64,000 bases of DNA from Luscinia megarhynchos (lineage: Eukaryota > Chordata > Aves > Passeriformes > Turdidae). The position numbers were made by a program, and so were the translations under genes. Within the stretch, counting starts at the first letter, position 1, and every line of letters starts with the position of its first letter. Below, piece by piece: positions 60,705-64,000 of the stretch. The stretch covers positions 82,338,858 through 82,402,857 of the forward strand of contig CM067565.1 in assembly GCA_034336665.1 (NCBI GenBank), given 5' to 3'. The notes below the pieces were generated by a model. It saw only the letters and a list, made by a program, of their open reading frames with translations, was not told the DNA's origin and made no database searches.

Positions 60705-63700
60705 TTACGTGTATAAAATATCTTCTATATGTTTAAATACATAAATATATTTACAATATATTGTAAAAAGCACTACACTATCAAACTTACATTTTTACAG
60801 CACGTGGGACATATTTGAATGCTCCAGATTCTTTCTCATAGATGTCACTTGCACAGACACTACCCTCCTCATTATTGTACATGAGATTTGTAAATTCTTC
60901 TGTTGGAACTACTGAAATACTCCTTTTAAAACAACAAATAATATTTCCCCACATGCCAAGGAAAACAGTTTTAACATCTTAAGCCTTCCCTAGAGATGGC
61001 AGGATTCCCTTGGTTTGTGTGTTACTCCACAGAGTTGCATGTTATGCCAGTGGGAGGGAGGGGCGTCTCCTCTGGTTTTTTCCACTAACTTCACAGTGAG
61101 GAGCTTTTTTGCTCCAGACTCCTACAACAAGTCTTTTTGTTTCCTGACTTTGCTCGTCATTCATTTTCGAATCTACCAGGTAGGACAGTTTTGTACAGGG
61201 TGGGGAAAAAAAAAGTAATTGCATTTGCCCAGACTCCTGTGGCAAGCAGCAGATTTGAAAGGAGTAAGCATGACCGGTTAAGGCTGGCTCCTTCAATTTT
61301 GGTCCTTCTTCAGGAAACCCATTGCTTCCTGCCAGTCAGAAGTTTCTTATCCTCATCTGCTCACATCTCAGTTTAGTGCCTGGTTTCCCTCTGCCACCAA
61401 GATCTGTGTGTGAGCTGCTTCTCATGGAGGACAAATGTTCAGCTCTGCAATCAGGGCACTGCTCCTCTGCCTGGCTGAGACTCAGAAACAGCTGGGGGCC
61501 TTCAGCCCTTGGTGCTTGGCTCCTCTTGCCCCAGGTTCATCTCCTATCACACAGTGCCACGCTGGGCTGCCAACTATTCCACTTAGGTAACACTTGGCAT
61601 TTCCAGCCCCAAGGCCTCAGCACTGACGCAATTTCCAAAATTATTTTCTAAAAAGCCACAAATATTTTGAATTCCTAGCAACTGAAAAACCCCAAAAGCA
61701 AGAAAGCAGCATTCTTCTGCCAGGAAGGGAAGAGGAAAGGCTGCAGTGGGGAGCAGAATGGTGGATTGAACACTGCTTCATCTTTCTATTCCCTCTTCTT
61801 CTTTTAAAACTTGCTGGTAATTCAAGGTAATGAGAAAGGCAAAAAAGAAAGAGACAAAAACTGGGGTGGGGGAAATAAATTTTGGAATTCTTTCTCCTGG
61901 AGTAGAAGTGGAAAAGGTCACATAAAGCAATGCTGGCATCTTTCTGTCTCTCTTCTCTATCTTCCCACCTCCTTAAAAGCCACGTATCAATGCAGGTGAG
62001 AGACAGATGCTATTACTTTTTCCACTTCTTCCTTCATTAAAAATAAACAGAGGCATAGTTAATGGTTAATGCTGCTGAGTTCATGGAACAAACAGTTCTC
62101 TTTTCCCATCTTGCCTGTAGTTCAATTATGAACTTAGGCTGCCTTCAGGCTACAAAGGGCAAGAAAGCAGGAAATACATATATCCAGAAATGCAGCCAGC
62201 GTTTGATGTCTCTCAGCTGAAATTAAATAAAATTGAAGTGGAGAATAAAAGCAATATGCAAACCATGGAGCTTGGAGTCAAAGAGAGAAAAAGGAAAAAA
62301 ACAGGTCTGAGATAACTGAGCAATATGGAGAACTTCCAAATTCAGCAGTAATGCTAGAAAGCTGTTTCTGTGAAGGTTGTTAGTAAATGATCTTTGAAGT
62401 AGTCACAGATTAAAAAGTAAATTAACAATATAAGTGTGGCTTATATAAGTGTCCCCTCTGGGTTTGCCAGCACGGAACAAGTAAGGTCTGGAGCCAGAGC
62501 AGTGACTGAGAAACTCATCCTCACATTGAGGATTCATCCTCACATTCCTCCAAAACACACAGGAAACTTCAGAATTGCCTTGGAGTGTATGGTGCTGTGA
62601 AGATCAAGGTCAGTACATATCTGTTAGGGAGGTGGAAGCAGAGGTGAAGTACCGTGTTGGATGAGGATGCTCATACAAATCTGACACTCAGCAGTGCCAT
62701 AAGCACAGACAAAGGCAGCAGGCTTCAACTCCTGATGCTGCAGGAAGGAGAAGGGAGTTTTCTGTCTGGGTTATTCCATGGTGAAAGGGTGTGTACAGAA
62801 GCCTGCCAGAAGGGGAAGAAGGGTTTGGAGCTCTAGCACAAACCAAAACTAGCCCCCAAATATTTTCCTGTAAGTGTGACCCACATTTTTCTGCAGCTCA
62901 AAGTGAATCAGAGCTCCTAATCTCAGCATTGCAGCGAAATGTGAGATCAAGGAATCGATCCAAAGTTCACTAAGCATCAGAGAAATGAACCTGGCTTGCC
63001 TTTGGATAAAATAAAATACAGGTGTTGTATTTAAAGGAGCAAGAACTGTACACAAACTAGCTGACTTCACAGGACATACAAGGTAACTTTTATCTGAAGA
63101 AACCATGCAACATGATGAATGGCATAAGTATGCTCACAATTGTTATGAATGCAAAATTAATAATTATAACACATGCAAATCTAGCTTTTCAAAAGTCAGG
63201 TAGGTAGATAATCAGGCCTGGAAAAATGTCTAAATGAATAGGGAATGTCTAAAAGAACACTGCATATTGAAAGAACAGTGCACCTCAACATCAGACACAT
63301 CAAGAGATGTGCAGGATGGAGATTCTGAAGACACAGCACCTGCATACTGCAGACTGAAAATATCTAGCTCAGACAGAGTAAAAAGATACTGTAATTTTAA
63401 CCACTGAGTTGATCCCAGAGAGTTGTCTTCCCAACTGGTGCCTTTCCCTGCATCATCTACTGAAATCATCTTGTTAATCAGCACATGAGTTTGCTAAAAT
63501 AATTGAGGGCTAGGTGAACACTATAGGAAGGACACAGTTTTGAAAGGGGAAGAAAGCCCAGGCAAACAACCACCCCAAAAGCCTAAAAGAAATGAAAAGT
63601 CCAAACAGCTGCTTTACAGTTTTATGTCTTTAATATATAAAGACGATAATTAAATTTAGATATTGGCATCGAGATTACAGCCAGTGATATTTACATATGC

Positions 63701-64000
63701 ATCCCCAAATCTAGTTATCTTGATGCAAAATGTGTCATTAAGAAACAATAAAAATAACGAGAAACTTGTGGCAGAGCACCTTATCAACGTTGATGTGTTG
63801 ATATACACCTAAGGCTGAAGAAGAGAAAGAAAAAAGCCTTTAGTGATATTGGAAGATTATCACTTGTTATTAGAATAACCTTGGACTTTCAAAGAGAAGC
63901 TAGAATGGGTAATTCAAGCCCAAATGCACATTTTTGTTTTAGAAAAGAAGAACCCAGATACTACTGTGAAACAAGATAGAGATAATATATACTCCTTTCT

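Larger units (their letters stand above)
46286..64000. other. Intergenic, no gene recognised
   Basis: About 17.7 kb downstream of the SAYSD1 promoter side. The first 290 bp is GC-rich without identifiable content; the rest is AT-rich. I found no exon of KCNK5, the next gene in the human order, on either strand. Supported contents are simple repeats (47524-47544, 57111-57162, 58349-58384, 60547-60704), a short tandem duplication (55143-55193) and two CTCF-like motifs. Confidence 0.6.

Noticed and set aside
46286..64000. KCNK5, expected next to SAYSD1 by synteny
   Set aside because: No potassium-channel pore signature or membrane-segment exon was found on either strand.

Overview
The window looks like nuclear DNA from a bird. 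The two genes match avian versions of vertebrate genes, introns are large and AT-rich, and the dispersed repeats are CR1 non-LTR retrotransposons (six clear pieces, one with the ATTCTA-type tail common in birds) plus an avian-type endogenous-retrovirus LTR. I see no bacterial operons, CRISPR array, tRNA or rRNA.

Layout: (1) 1-40713, plus strand: the 3' ten coding exons of GLP1R, the glucagon-like peptide-1 receptor. The first recognised exon (exon 4 by the human scheme) starts at 11007 and the stop codon ends at 40713. All splice phases join into one open frame, covering the end of the extracellular domain, all seven transmembrane helices and the cytoplasmic tail. Exons 1-3 (signal peptide and most of the hormone-binding ectodomain) were not found; the first 11 kb appears to be intron 3. 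(2) 40714 to about 43.9 kb: probable GLP1R 3' UTR and flank, with a CpG-containing GC-rich block near 41.6-41.85 kb. (3) 45050-45694, minus strand: SAYSD1, a two-exon gene with a 78-bp intron inside a CpG island, with a 12-bp G-rich minisatellite and a CR1 copy upstream. (4) 46.3-64 kb: an apparently gene-free interval with simple repeats, including a (ATTATAT)n block at 60.55-60.70 kb, and two divergent CTCF-like motifs at 53.7 and 55.5 kb.

GLP1R and SAYSD1 are convergent, tail to tail, as in the human 6p21 region where KCNK5 follows. No KCNK5 exon was recognised here, so it probably lies beyond the right edge. The two proteins are not in one pathway: GLP1R is a plasma-membrane class B1 hormone receptor coupled to Gs, and SAYSD1 is an ER-membrane protein linked to translocon quality control.

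I found no previously undescribed system. The points most worth checking are two substitutions in GLP1R (Ser at human position 145, Leu at position 283), a 36-bp inverted repeat around an A-rich tract at 4.93-5.33 kb, the G-rich minisatellite beside the SAYSD1 promoter, and the divergent CTCF-like pair. Human residue numbers come from aligning to the human protein as I remember it; no database search was run.
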